Of a DNA stretch of 64,000 bases, positions 1 through 9,079 are shown in pieces. The notes under the pieces were generated by a model. The model was not told the origin of the DNA. It did not search any database and saw only the letters and a program-made list of their open reading frames with translations. This DNA is from Maritalea porphyrae (GTDB lineage Bacteria; Pseudomonadota; Alphaproteobacteria; Rhizobiales; Devosiaceae). The position numbers and the translations under genes were made by a program. The stretch lies in assembly GCF_027213965.1 (NCBI RefSeq), contig NZ_JAPWGX010000002.1:474412-538411 (forward strand). Reading direction: 5' to 3'. Every line of letters starts with the position of its first letter. The first letter of the stretch is position 1.

Positions 1-1
1 C

Positions 2-547
2 CGCGAAGAAGGGCAGCCAAAATTGTCTTTGCTGCCGTTTTTGATGCGGGCGATGGTTCTGGCGATCAAGGACCAACCGGGCATTAATGCCCATTATGAT
101 GACGAAAATGGCATCATTCACCAACATAAGAGCATCAATATTGGCATTGCGGCGCAAACCGACAATGGTTTGATGGTTCCTGTTGTGCGCAATGTGCAAA
201 ATCTTGGGCTTTGGAACAGCGCAGACGAAATACTACGATTGGCCGACGCTGCGCGCAACAACACCGCTAAGCGTGAAGAACTATCTGGCTCAACAATCAC
301 CATTACTTCGCTTGGCAAAATGGGTGGCATCGTCACCACGCCTGTCATCAACCATCCAGAGGTCGCCATTATTGGGGTCAATAAAATGGAGACAAAACCT
401 TTTTGGGACGGGGAAAAATTTGTGCCCCGCCAGATGATGAACCTGTCCTCAAGCTTTGACCATCGTGTTGTTGATGGCTGGGATGCTGCGGTTTTTATTC
501 AGCGCATTAAATCACTCTTAGAAAAACCACTGTTGATCTTCTCTTAG
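2..547 (+). CDS. 2-oxoacid dehydrogenase acyltransferase (E2), C-terminal part, 5' truncated by window edge
   Basis: This is the catalytic acyltransferase domain of a lipoamide-dependent E2 enzyme, which moves an acyl group from lipoyl-lysine to CoA inside a 2-oxoacid dehydrogenase complex. The frame is open to the window edge, so the lipoyl and E1/E3-binding domains lie upstream. Near the end the motif DHRVVDG carries the catalytic His and Asp of the family. The stretch INIGIAAQTDNGLMVPVV is typical of branched-chain E2 (BkdB) and related proteins. I favour branched-chain 2-oxoacid dehydrogenase, but pyruvate or acetoin E2 cannot be excluded without the missing N-terminus. It is followed by a terminator, so it ends its operon. 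Confidence 0.85.
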   Translation, partial: REEGQPKLSLLPFLMRAMVLAIKDQPGINAHYDDENGIIHQHKSINIGIAAQTDNGLMVPVVRNVQNLGLWNSADEILRLADAARNNTAKREELSGSTITITSLGKMGGIVTTPVINHPEVAIIGVNKMETKPFWDGEKFVPRQMMNLSSSFDHRVVDGWDAAVFIQRIKSLLEKPLLIFS

Positions 548-582
548 TCGAGAAAAACGTGAAGTAAACTTGCATAAATACT

Positions 583-606
583 GGGGCCATTTGGCCCCTT
601 TATTTT
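583..606 (+). terminator. Rho-independent terminator after the E2 gene
   Basis: A perfect stem GGGGCC-ATTT-GGCCCC is followed at once by TTTATTTT, 36 bases after the E2 stop codon. It closes the upstream operon before the chemoreceptor gene. Confidence 0.85.
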
Positions 607-664
607 GTCGTAAACACTTTATTACCCATATTCAGGCCATTCTCTGCCAAGGTGGAGATATTTG

Positions 665-2101
665 ATGACTATTGGTCTTGCGCAAGCGCGCGATGAAATC
701 GAAAATGTTGGCAGTGTGAACCTGGGTGAACTTGGACAACGCGCATCTAAGTTAGGCGTTGAAATTGCTGACGTAAATGGCATTGTGGCCGATCTGAGTG
801 AGATCGGACAAGCGCAGGCAAAATACATTCAATCAGCGGTCAGCGCGTCCCAACAAATGGATCGTGCGAATCAAAGATTGTCTGCCTCGATGGGCGAAAC
901 AAAGCAGTCTGCTGATCGCGCGCGGGATGTCTTGAGCTATAGCGCTGAAAAAGTAGCAGCCACAGTTGAGGGCAGCGCAAAAAAAATGCGGGTCCTCAGC
1001 GAAAACGCCATTGAATTTCGGGATACGCTGAGTTCGGTCGATGTGACCGCCAAAAAAGTCCAATCCGCCTCCGTCTCAATTTCCCAGATCGCACGGGAAA
1101 CCCAATTACTCTCACTCAACGCAAGCGTTGAGGCAGCCAGAGCTGGGGAAAGCGGCAAGGGTTTTGCGATTATTGCCACAGCGGTAAAAACCTTGGCCGA
1201 TGAAATCCAGGGCTTTGCTAATCAGAATGCGCGGAACCTTGAAAAGCTGATGGAGATCTTGCACGGATTGCAGGGCCGCAGCGCAGAAAATGTTGAATTG
1301 GCAACCGCTGCTATAAAAGAAGCAGGCGAGGCTGCGCGCACCGGCGAGCAGTTGAACGAGTTGGTTAGTTCAGTAAGCGTCATGGTCAAAGACATTCAAG
1401 GTATGACCGAGCCAGTTGCTGAGAACCTACAAGCGGCAAAATCCATAAGCGAAGAACTTAGAAGCTTGGATGGCACTCTGCAAAAAAGCAATGAACGACT
1501 AAGCGTTGCCGGTCGCCGCTCAAACACCATTTTGGGAATTGGCGAAGACTTGATGGAGTTCATCGTCAATAGTGGCGTTGAGACCGAAGACAGCAAGTTT
1601 ATTGACGCCGCCCAGCAAGTTGCAGCAAAAATTTCTAGCATATTTGAAAATGCAATAGAGCGACGCGAAGTCAGCCAGTCGGATCTGTTTGATCAGAACT
1701 ACCGCCCAATAGCTGGCACTGATCCACAGCAATTAACCACCCGATATCTTGATTTGACAGATGCGCGCTTGCTCGGGTTGCAAGACAGCGTTCTTAAGCT
1801 CGACCCAAGGGTGGCGTTTTGTGCGGCGGTTGATACAAATGGGTACTTACCCACCCACAATTCAATCTATTCAAAACCCCAAAGTAACGATCCGGTGTGG
1901 AACGCTGCAAACTGTCGCAACCGTCGCATCTTCGATGATCGAACTGGGCTTTCTGCGGGGCAAAGCACAAAGCCTTTCCTATTGCAAACCTATCGACGCG
2001 ATATGGGCGGAGGCAAATTCGCGCTCATGAAGGACGTTTCAGCTCCAATTTACGTCGGTGGACGCCACTGGGGCGGCTTGCGCATCGGGTACAAAGTCTA
2101 G
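665..2101 (+). CDS. Soluble methyl-accepting chemotaxis protein with C-terminal sensory-like domain
   Basis: A chemoreceptor-type signalling protein of 478 residues that would talk to CheA/CheW. I see no hydrophobic transmembrane segment, so it is probably cytoplasmic. The central half is a long helical coiled coil with the MCP hairpin tip, where ETQLLSLNASVEAARAGE and GKGFAIIA are the diagnostic motifs. The last ~130 residues form a separate domain containing CAAVDTNGYLPTHN and GGRHWGGLRIGYK. That block is also found at the C-terminus of other bacterial MCPs and looks like a small ligand-sensing module. ATG at 665 is chosen over TTG at 662 because a GGTGGAG Shine-Dalgarno lies upstream. No che genes are adjacent. 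Confidence 0.85.
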   Translation: MTIGLAQARDEIENVGSVNLGELGQRASKLGVEIADVNGIVADLSEIGQAQAKYIQSAVSASQQMDRANQRLSASMGETKQSADRARDVLSYSAEKVAATVEGSAKKMRVLSENAIEFRDTLSSVDVTAKKVQSASVSISQIARETQLLSLNASVEAARAGESGKGFAIIATAVKTLADEIQGFANQNARNLEKLMEILHGLQGRSAENVELATAAIKEAGEAARTGEQLNELVSSVSVMVKDIQGMTEPVAENLQAAKSISEELRSLDGTLQKSNERLSVAGRRSNTILGIGEDLMEFIVNSGVETEDSKFIDAAQQVAAKISSIFENAIERREVSQSDLFDQNYRPIAGTDPQQLTTRYLDLTDARLLGLQDSVLKLDPRVAFCAAVDTNGYLPTHNSIYSKPQSNDPVWNAANCRNRRIFDDRTGLSAGQSTKPFLLQTYRRDMGGGKFALMKDVSAPIYVGGRHWGGLRIGYKV

Positions 2102-2104
2102 CAC

Positions 2105-2139
2105 ATCAATTTTTTTGACTTTTTGATAAAAAAATTGAT
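2105..2139 (+). terminator. A/T-rich hairpin after the chemoreceptor gene
   Basis: ATCAATTTTTTT (2105-2116) and AAAAAAATTGAT (2128-2139) form a perfect 12-bp inverted repeat with an 11-base loop, starting three bases after the stop codon. The stem is weak for a classical terminator, but the place fits. The rest of the gap to 2226 should hold the promoter of the transporter operon; I see no strong hexamers. Confidence 0.5.
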
Positions 2140-2226
2140 TTCTGGGTCAAACTCCGCTTGCCTCTTTAAATCATTGTCGACATACTTTACTCGAAATATT
2201 CACACGAATATGACGGGGGCGAGGCA

Positions 2227-3750
2227 TTGGATCAGGGGGAGGTCCTTCTAAAACTAGAAGGCATTTCAAAATATTACGGATCGTTCAAAGCAAACGATCA
2301 GATTTCGCTGGAGATTTTGCCCGGCGAAATTCATGCGCTCTTGGGTGAAAATGGAGCGGGCAAATCTACGCTTGTCAAAATGCTCTATGGCAGCTTGCAA
2401 CCTGATGAAGGTCGGATCATCTGGGAGGGCCAAGAGGTACATGTTCCTAATCCAGCGGCAGCACGCGACTTGGGTGTTGGCATGGTGTTTCAGCACTTCT
2501 CACTCTTTGACGCGCTTACCGTGGCGGAGAATGTCGCGCTTGCCCTGCCACCGGGCAAATCTCTAAAACAAGTGGCCAAAGAACTCGAAGAGATCTCAAC
2601 CTCCTACGGGCTTCCCCTTAAAGCCAACGCCCGCATTCACGATCTTTCAGTTGGTGAACGGCAACGCGTTGAAATTGTGCGGTGTTTACTGCAGCACCCA
2701 AAACTCATCATTATGGATGAACCCACATCGGTTTTGACCCCGCAAGAAGCTGAGGACTTATTTAAAGTGCTGCGCCGTCTTTCGGACGAGGGCAAAGCCA
2801 TTCTTTACATTTCGCACAAGTTGGCTGAAGTGCAGGCGCTGTGCCAAGAAGCAACAATTTTGCGTCACGGCAAGGTGGTGGGAGAATGCGTGCCAGGGGA
2901 TGAAACCCCGATCAGTTTGGCCAAAATGATGGTTGGCTCAGATATTCATGAGATTTCGCCCCGCGATGTTGCGGTGGCCCATGGCGATGTGATGCTACAG
3001 GTCAAATCCTTATCGCTCTCGGGATTAAGCGGGTTCGACACTGCCCTAAAAGACATTAGTTTCATGTTACATGCTGGTGAAATATCTGGTATTGCCGGGA
3101 TTGCAGGCAATGGTCAAAATGAACTTTTTGACGCGGTTTCTGGCGAACGGGTAAGCGAAGAAGAATGCATACTGATTAAGGGCGAGCCTGTTGGAAATAT
3201 GGGCATTCAGAAACGGCGCAAATTGGGCGCCATGTTTATTTCGGAAGAACGTTTGGGCCATGCCGCTGTGCCTGAGTTTGCATTGAGTGAAAACGTCATC
3301 CTTACCCGGCACGGGCTGGACAAAAGCTTGAACAAAGGTCCATTTGTCTCGCGTCGAGCCGCCAAAAAAGTCAAAGACGACATTGTTGCAAAGTTTGACG
3401 TGCGCAAAGGGTCTTCAGATCCCACGGCACAATCCTTGTCGGGCGGCAATCTGCAAAAATTTGTGCTCGGTCGAGAAGTAATGGGTGATGCTGAAATTAT
3501 TGTGGTCAACCAACCCACCTGGGGTGTTGATGCGGGGTCCGCAGCGCATATTCGTCAGTGGCTGGTTGACTTAGCCGCAAAGGGCGCGGCGGTTCTGGTG
3601 ATTTCGCAGGACTTGGATGAATTGTTTGAGGTGGCGGATGCAATTGCTACGCTAAACGAGGGTCGGCTATCGCCATTTGTGCCGACGCGCTCGACTGACC
3701 GACATAAGATCGGCTTACAAATGACAAGTGGAACCCTTGAGCAGGCCTAA
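2227..3750 (+). CDS. BMP-type nucleoside ABC transporter, duplicated ATPase subunit
   Basis: The ATP-hydrolysing subunit (507 residues) of an importer of the simple sugar/nucleoside class. It has two fused nucleotide-binding domains. The first has Walker A GENGAGKS (about residue 40), signature LSVGERQRVEI and Walker B LIIMDEPTSV. The second has a degenerate Walker A (GIAGNGQNE), signature LSGGNLQKF and IIVVNQPTWGVD, as usual for this family. The start is a TTG behind a GGGGGCGAGG stretch. It begins an operon with two permeases and a BMP binding protein. Adenine deaminase follows directly, so purine nucleosides or bases are the likely cargo; that assignment is inference from neighbours and family. 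Confidence 0.9.
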   Translation: MDQGEVLLKLEGISKYYGSFKANDQISLEILPGEIHALLGENGAGKSTLVKMLYGSLQPDEGRIIWEGQEVHVPNPAAARDLGVGMVFQHFSLFDALTVAENVALALPPGKSLKQVAKELEEISTSYGLPLKANARIHDLSVGERQRVEIVRCLLQHPKLIIMDEPTSVLTPQEAEDLFKVLRRLSDEGKAILYISHKLAEVQALCQEATILRHGKVVGECVPGDETPISLAKMMVGSDIHEISPRDVAVAHGDVMLQVKSLSLSGLSGFDTALKDISFMLHAGEISGIAGIAGNGQNELFDAVSGERVSEEECILIKGEPVGNMGIQKRRKLGAMFISEERLGHAAVPEFALSENVILTRHGLDKSLNKGPFVSRRAAKKVKDDIVAKFDVRKGSSDPTAQSLSGGNLQKFVLGREVMGDAEIIVVNQPTWGVDAGSAAHIRQWLVDLAAKGAAVLVISQDLDELFEVADAIATLNEGRLSPFVPTRSTDRHKIGLQMTSGTLEQA

Positions 3751-3793
3751 AACAGGTCGATTAAGGATCACTTTGGGGGGAAGGTAGAGTAAA

Positions 3794-4882
3794 TTGAGGT
3801 TGGAACTAACAAAGCGCAGCACGCCATCTAGTTTGATGACTTACCTGTCGCCGATCATCGGGCTAGCGTTGGCATTAATTGCGGGTGCGATCATGTTTTC
3901 CTTCTTGGGAAAACCACCGCTTGGCGCGCTTTATGCCTATTTTATTGAACCTGTCAGCGAAATGTGGAGTGTGCATGAGCTGCTGATTAAAGCCGCGCCC
4001 CTTATTCTGATGGGCGCAGGACTTTGCGTTTGCTATCAGTCAAATAACTGGAACATTGGGGCTGAGGGACAAATGATCATGGGGGGCATGGCCGGATCGA
4101 TTTTGCCCGTCCTGTTCCCCCAGATAGCAGGACCATTTGTGTTACCTGCTATGTTGATCATGGGTGTTATCGGCGGCATGGCCTATGCTGGCATCCCTGC
4201 CCTTTTGAAAACCAAGTTCAAAACAAATGAAATCCTAACAAGCCTTATGCTGGTCTATATCGCGCAATTGATTTTGGATTGGACAGTGCGCGGGCCTTGG
4301 CGCAACCCACATGGGTTGAACTTTCCTGAAACCCGCCAGTTCGACGCCTTTGCGCGTCTCCCCGAAATGATCCCGGCGGATGGACGGGCGAATTTTGGGT
4401 TTGTCATTGCCGTCGTGGTTGCCTTGTTGATTTGGGTTTTAATGGCAAAAACCATGAAGGGTTTCCAGGTCAAGGTCATTGGTGCAAGCCCACGGGCCGC
4501 AAAGTTTGCGGGCTTTGACGCCAAGAACATGGTGTTTTTCGCTTTTCTTTTGGCGGGGGCCACGGCCGGATTGGCCGGCATTGTTGAAGTTGCGGGGGCA
4601 TCTGGGCAATTGCGCACCACCATTTCCCCAGGATATGGCTTTACCGCCATCATTGTAGCCTTTTTGGGCCGGCTAAACCCCATCGGGGCCATTGTTGCTG
4701 GACTGGTTTTAGCGCTCACATTTCTTGGTGGCGAAGCCGCACAAATCTCTTTGGGCGTATCTGACAAAGTGGCACGAGTGTTCCAAGGGTTGATCCTTTT
4801 CTTTGTGTTGGCCTGTGACACCTTAATCCTTTATCGCATCCGTTTTGTTGCTTCAAAGATCATTCCAAAAGGAGCCGCATAA
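3794..4882 (+). CDS. Nucleoside ABC transporter permease, subunit 1
   Basis: An integral membrane permease of 362 residues with about eight or more hydrophobic helices, of the BPD_transp_2 (RbsC/YufP-like) family. The characteristic cytoplasmic loop NWNIGAEGQMIMGGMAG and the segment IGASPRAAKFAGFD, where the ATPase docks, are present. The TTG start at 3794 has a GGGGGGAAGG ribosome-binding region just before it. The stop overlaps the next gene's ATG by one base, which suggests coupled translation of the two permease halves. Confidence 0.88.
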   Translation: MRLELTKRSTPSSLMTYLSPIIGLALALIAGAIMFSFLGKPPLGALYAYFIEPVSEMWSVHELLIKAAPLILMGAGLCVCYQSNNWNIGAEGQMIMGGMAGSILPVLFPQIAGPFVLPAMLIMGVIGGMAYAGIPALLKTKFKTNEILTSLMLVYIAQLILDWTVRGPWRNPHGLNFPETRQFDAFARLPEMIPADGRANFGFVIAVVVALLIWVLMAKTMKGFQVKVIGASPRAAKFAGFDAKNMVFFAFLLAGATAGLAGIVEVAGASGQLRTTISPGYGFTAIIVAFLGRLNPIGAIVAGLVLALTFLGGEAAQISLGVSDKVARVFQGLILFFVLACDTLILYRIRFVASKIIPKGAA

Positions 4883-5802
4883 TGGGTATGACCGAAGCCA
4901 TTTTGCTGACCATTGCGACAGCGGCGACACCATTGCTTATCGCCGCGCTCGGCGAGTTGGTTGTTGAGCGCTCGGGGGTTTTGAACCTTGGGGTAGAAGG
5001 TATGATGATCATGGGCGCGGTGGGTGGTTTTGCCGCCGCTAGCCTTACGGGCAACCCGTGGATTGGCATATTGATCGCCATTTTGTTTGGGGCGATCACT
5101 TCGCTGGCGTTTGCATTTTTAACTCTTTCCTTGGCCGCAAACCAAGTTGCAACGGGATTAGCACTGACTATTCTGGGACTTGGATTGTCCGGCCTCATCG
5201 GAGAGCCTTTCGTTGGGCAAGCGGGAATTAAGCTTTCAAACATCTCCATTCCAGTGCTCACAGATTTGCCACTGGTCGGTCCTTTGCTGTTTGGGCAAGA
5301 TCCGATTTTTTACATGTCGATTGCCTTGGTGATCGGGGTTGCTTGGTTCTTGTTCAGAACCCGCTTTGGACTTACTCTACGCTCCATTGGCGACAACCAC
5401 ATTTCTGCCCATGCGCTTGGAATTCCGGTTCTGCGTTATCGTTATTTTGCCGTGATGTTTGGGGGCGCATGCGCCGGCCTTGCGGGCGGTCACTTGTCGC
5501 TGGTCTATACCCCGCAGTGGGTTGAAAACATGAGTGCGGGTCGTGGCTGGATTGCATTGGCTCTGGTGGTTTTTGCATCATGGCGACCTGCACGGGTTTT
5601 GGCCGGTGCCTATTTGTTTGGCGCGGTTTCCATCGGGCAATTGCACGCCCAAGCGCTTGGCGTTGGCGTGCCTTCGCAATTGCTCACTGCTTTGCCTTAT
5701 ATCGCAACCATTGTTGTGCTGGTCTTAATCTCACAAAATGTGCGCACAACCTTGATCAACACACCCGCCATGTTGGGACGGGCGTTTGTACCTGAACGAT
5801 AG
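4882..5802 (+). CDS. Nucleoside ABC transporter permease, subunit 2
   Basis: The second membrane permease (306 residues), of the YufQ-like subfamily, again with many hydrophobic helices. The coupling region SGVLNLGVEGMMIMGAVGG parallels the equivalent loop of subunit 1, and IGDNHISAHALGI is the second cytoplasmic loop. A good AAAAGGAG site precedes the ATG, which overlaps the stop of subunit 1. Together the two form a heterodimeric channel for the BMP binding protein encoded next. Confidence 0.88.
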   Translation: MGMTEAILLTIATAATPLLIAALGELVVERSGVLNLGVEGMMIMGAVGGFAAASLTGNPWIGILIAILFGAITSLAFAFLTLSLAANQVATGLALTILGLGLSGLIGEPFVGQAGIKLSNISIPVLTDLPLVGPLLFGQDPIFYMSIALVIGVAWFLFRTRFGLTLRSIGDNHISAHALGIPVLRYRYFAVMFGGACAGLAGGHLSLVYTPQWVENMSAGRGWIALALVVFASWRPARVLAGAYLFGAVSIGQLHAQALGVGVPSQLLTALPYIATIVVLVLISQNVRTTLINTPAMLGRAFVPER

Positions 5803-5841
5803 AATCACATAGAAACAAACAGAATTTAACAGGAGGAAGTC

Positions 5842-6915
5842 ATGAGAAAACTACTGATCGGGATTGCAGGGATTGCTGCAATGACCCTTGGTATGGCCTC
5901 CGCTGCAGTTGCTGCCGACAAAACAAAGGTTTGCTTTGTTTATGTAGGATCAAAAACTGACGGTGGCTGGACACAGGCACACGACATTGGCCGCATGGAA
6001 TTGCAAGCGCATTTCGGCGACAAGGTTGAAACAGCCTTTATTGAAAACGTTGCAGAAGGCCCACAAGCCACAGCGGTTATTGAACGTTTTGCACGTGCAA
6101 AATGTGATCTGATCTTTACAACAAGCTTTGGGTTTATGGATCCAACGTTGGAAGTTGCTGCTAAATTCCCTGACGTGAAATTTGAACACGCAACGGGCTA
6201 CAAAAGCGCTGACAACGTAACGAGCTACAACTCACGCTTTTATGAAGGCCGTTATATCCAAGGTCAAATTGCAGCCAAAGTTTCCGAAAAAGGTGTTGCA
6301 GGCTATATCGCGTCATTCCCAATTCCAGAAGTTGTGCAAGGCATCAATGCCTTTACATTGGGAGCTCAAAGCGTAAACCCTGATTTCAAACTGAAAGTTG
6401 TTTGGGTCAACACATGGTTTGATGCGGGTAAAGAAGCTGATGCGGCAAAAGCATTGATCGACCAAGGCGTCGACATTCTAACCCAGCACACGGATTCAAC
6501 CGGTCCTATGCAAGTGGCTGCAGAGCACGGCGTGAAAGCCTTTGGTCAGGCTTCCGACATGATTGCTGCAGGTCCAGAGACACAGCTAACTGCCATCATT
6601 GACACTTGGGGTGCTTACTACATCAAGCGCACACAAGCTGTGATGGACGGCACTTGGGCAACCCAATCAACTTGGGATGGCTTGGTTGATGGCATCTTGC
6701 AAATGGCGCCTTACACCAACATGCCTGACGATGTGAAATCAATGGCAGCGGCAACTGAAGCTGCGATCATTTCGGGTGAATTGCACCCCTTCACTGGCCC
6801 AGTTACGAAGCAAGATGGTTCAGCTTGGTTGACCGACGGCGAAGTTGCTGAAGATGGCGTATTGCTTGGTTTGAACTTCTATGTTGCAGGCGTAGATGAT
6901 CAATTGCCACAATAG
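5842..6915 (+). CDS. BMP-family periplasmic substrate-binding protein
   Basis: The periplasmic receptor of the transporter, 357 residues. It starts with a clear signal peptide: MRK, a hydrophobic core, then ASAAVAA with cleavage near residue 25. The mature protein matches the basic membrane protein family (PnrA/TmpC type), which binds purine nucleosides, with GSKTDGGWTQAHDIGR near the N-terminus and DILTQHTDSTG in the hinge region. There is no lipobox Cys, so it is a soluble periplasmic form. AGGAGG lies in front of the ATG. The terminator after it ends the transporter operon. Confidence 0.88.
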   Translation: MRKLLIGIAGIAAMTLGMASAAVAADKTKVCFVYVGSKTDGGWTQAHDIGRMELQAHFGDKVETAFIENVAEGPQATAVIERFARAKCDLIFTTSFGFMDPTLEVAAKFPDVKFEHATGYKSADNVTSYNSRFYEGRYIQGQIAAKVSEKGVAGYIASFPIPEVVQGINAFTLGAQSVNPDFKLKVVWVNTWFDAGKEADAAKALIDQGVDILTQHTDSTGPMQVAAEHGVKAFGQASDMIAAGPETQLTAIIDTWGAYYIKRTQAVMDGTWATQSTWDGLVDGILQMAPYTNMPDDVKSMAAATEAAIISGELHPFTGPVTKQDGSAWLTDGEVAEDGVLLGLNFYVAGVDDQLPQ

Positions 6916-6936
6916 GTACTGACGCATATTGAGTTT

Positions 6937-6967
6937 AAGGGCGGTCATTTGATCGCCCTTTTTCTTT
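6937..6967 (+). terminator. Rho-independent terminator after the nucleoside transporter operon
   Basis: AAGGGCGGTC (6937-6946) pairs with GATCGCCCTT (6951-6960), with one G-T pair, around the loop ATTT. TTTCTTT follows. Confidence 0.88.
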
Positions 6968-7021
6968 GAGCATTTGGTAAAACAGTGGCATTGAAATCCG
7001 AACAGCATTATATTTTTGCCC

Positions 7022-8743
7022 ATGAGCAAAAGCCAAATTGATAAAGCAACACTTGCCCGCATGATCAAAGCGGGTGCGAACCAAGAACCGGCTGATCTGG
7101 TGATCAAAAACGTTCAGCTTCTGGACGTAATGACAGGCGAGATCAACACATCGGACGTGGCGATTGTCGCTGACCGGATTGTGGGCACCCATTCAACCTA
7201 TTTAGGCCATCACGAAATCGATGGTGCGGGTCGTTTTTGCGTGCCCGGGTTCATCGATACCCATTTGCATATCGAAAGCTCACTGGTTACCCCACTTGAA
7301 TTTGACCGGTGCGTTTTGCCCTATGGAGTGACTACCGCAATATGTGATCCGCATGAGATTGCGAACGTTTTGGGGCGTGAGGGCTTAGAGTATTTTTTGG
7401 CCTCATCTGAACGTTCTGTGATGGACATTAAGATCAACCTTTCGTCTTGTGTGCCCGCAACGGCTTTTGAAACGTCTGGCGCAGAACTATTGATCGATGA
7501 TCTGCTGCCTTATCGCGACCACCCAAATGTTATTGGGTTGGCAGAATTTATGAACTTTCCCGGTGTTTTGGCCGCTGCGCCCGAGGTGATCGACAAGCTA
7601 CATGCGTTCCAAGACGGACACATTGATGGGCACGCGCCGTTGCTTTCTGGTGATGCGTTAAACGGTTATTTGGCCGCAGCGATCCGCACTGACCATGAGG
7701 CCACCAGCGCCGCCGAAGCCCGCGAGAAACTTAGAAAAGGCATGGCGATTTTGATCCGCGAGGGGTCGGTTTCTAAAGACCTCAACGCGCTCGCTGAAGT
7801 CTTGGATGAAAACACATCTAGCTTCATGGCGCTTTGCACCGACGATCGCAATCCGCTTGATATTCATGAAGAGGGGCATTTGGATAGTCTTATCCGGCGA
7901 TTGATCACCAAAGGCTGCCCCACCCATCACGTTTACCGCGCGGCCAGTACCTCCGCTGCGCGGATATTCGGATTAAGAGATCGCGGCATGGTTGCACCGG
8001 GCTGGAAAGCGGACTTTGCGCTGTTGGATAATTTGGAAGAATGCCGCGTTTCGGACGTGATCATGTCCGGCGAATTGGTTACCGATGAACGGTTTGCCAA
8101 ACGCGAAATGGTTACCCCGGTTGGGCTGCTTTCTATGAAAGCAGAGCGTCAGACAGCTGAAAGTTTTAAGGTGCCTGTGAAACCTGGGCGTAATTTGACG
8201 CCGATGATGGGCGTAAAACCGGGCTTGATCCTCACCTTCCGCGAAGAGGGCACTTTGCCTGTTGAGGGCGGTTTTTTGCAGCCTGACATCGCCCAAGATG
8301 CGGTGCAGGTTTCAGTGGTCGAACGGCACGGCAAGAACGGTAATATTGGACATGGATTTGTTAAAGGCTTTGGCCTCAAACGCGGCGCCATTGGTTCCTC
8401 CGTTGGTCACGATAGTCACAACATCACGGTGATCGGTGCAACCCATGAAGATATGGCAGTGGCGACCAATCGCATCATTGAAATGCGCGGAGGTTTTGTG
8501 GTCGCAGATCAGGGCAAGGTGGTGGCCGAATTGGCACTGCCGATTGCGGGCTTGATGAGCGAACTTGCCTTTGAAGACGTGGCGCATGAACTTGAGAAAC
8601 TGCGCGAAGCTGCACACGATTTGGGTTGCGTCTTGCCCGAACCGTTCTTGCAGGTGGCATTCCTCGCCCTGCCCGTTATCCCACATCTAAAGATGACAGA
8701 TCGTGGACTTTTCGACGTGGATAAGTTTGATTTCGTGGATTGA
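7022..8743 (+). CDS. ade: Adenine deaminase
   Basis: Converts adenine to hypoxanthine and ammonia, feeding the xanthine dehydrogenase encoded downstream. The protein has 573 residues, the usual length of bacterial Ade. The amidohydrolase metal motif PGFIDTHLHIESS lies near residue 75, and CTDDRNPLDI holds the late Asp ligand region. The C-terminal domain motif GHDSHNITVIGA is typical of adenine deaminases and not of other amidohydrolases. ATG at 7022 is preferred to the in-frame TTG at 7016. No strong Shine-Dalgarno is visible, which may mean low or leaderless translation. It sits between the nucleoside transporter and guaD. Confidence 0.92.
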   Translation: MSKSQIDKATLARMIKAGANQEPADLVIKNVQLLDVMTGEINTSDVAIVADRIVGTHSTYLGHHEIDGAGRFCVPGFIDTHLHIESSLVTPLEFDRCVLPYGVTTAICDPHEIANVLGREGLEYFLASSERSVMDIKINLSSCVPATAFETSGAELLIDDLLPYRDHPNVIGLAEFMNFPGVLAAAPEVIDKLHAFQDGHIDGHAPLLSGDALNGYLAAAIRTDHEATSAAEAREKLRKGMAILIREGSVSKDLNALAEVLDENTSSFMALCTDDRNPLDIHEEGHLDSLIRRLITKGCPTHHVYRAASTSAARIFGLRDRGMVAPGWKADFALLDNLEECRVSDVIMSGELVTDERFAKREMVTPVGLLSMKAERQTAESFKVPVKPGRNLTPMMGVKPGLILTFREEGTLPVEGGFLQPDIAQDAVQVSVVERHGKNGNIGHGFVKGFGLKRGAIGSSVGHDSHNITVIGATHEDMAVATNRIIEMRGGFVVADQGKVVAELALPIAGLMSELAFEDVAHELEKLREAAHDLGCVLPEPFLQVAFLALPVIPHLKMTDRGLFDVDKFDFVD

Positions 8744-8786
8744 GTTTTTACGCGCTGCTGTCGCGAAGTTTCGGCTCATCCTGCTT

Positions 8787-8890
8787 TGCGCTCACGCCGC
8801 GCGGGCACTTTTTGCGCTCACACCGCGCGGGCACTTTTTGCGCTCACACCGCGCGGGTACTTTTTGCGCTCACGCCGCGCGGGCTAGTTC
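8787..8890. repeat. Four tandem copies of a 26-bp GC-rich unit
   Basis: The unit reads roughly TGCGCTCACACCGCGCGGG plus CACTTTT. It begins at 8787, 8813, 8839 and 8865, an exact 26-base period with only a few substitutions and a partial last copy. Units abut with no spacers, so this is a short tandem repeat and not CRISPR. It lies 40 bp after ade. The apparent reading frames through it are repeat-derived and I do not call them genes. Confidence 0.9.
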
Positions 8891-8992
8891 CCCTGCACCT
8901 CGCGAGCATTTTTCATGCCGCCGTCACGCCTCTGGCGCTACCCCGGCACCCCCGCCAAATGGTGCTATGCGCAAGCGTCACCATCTTGATTG

Positions 8993-9066
8993 GTCCCGGC
9001 TCGTAGGCCGGGACGGTGCACTGAAGAAAACTCGACTACCCGGACCGCCCCGCACTTGATGCGGGG
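8993..9066. repeat. Two small extragenic palindromes
   Basis: GTCCCGGC...GCCGGGAC (8993-9014) and CCCCGCACTTGATGCGGGG (9048-9066) are palindromes. The second type recurs near 25.76, 26.24 and 26.65 kb. They lie between the convergent ends of ade and guaD and may also act as terminators. The rest of 8744-9079 holds no gene that I can support. Confidence 0.7.
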
Positions 9067-9079
9067 TCAATAACCCCGG

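Noticed and set aside
4255..4821. 188-codon frame antisense to the permease gene
   Set aside because: Shadow of a real membrane-protein gene; no start signal and no family resemblance.
8787..8890. Possible CRISPR array
   Set aside because: Units abut without unique spacers and no cas genes are near.
8703..9059. Open frames through the 26-bp repeat (up to 118 codons, overlapping the ade end)
   Set aside because: They consist of repeat-encoded peptides in more than one frame, start inside ade, and have no ribosome-binding site.
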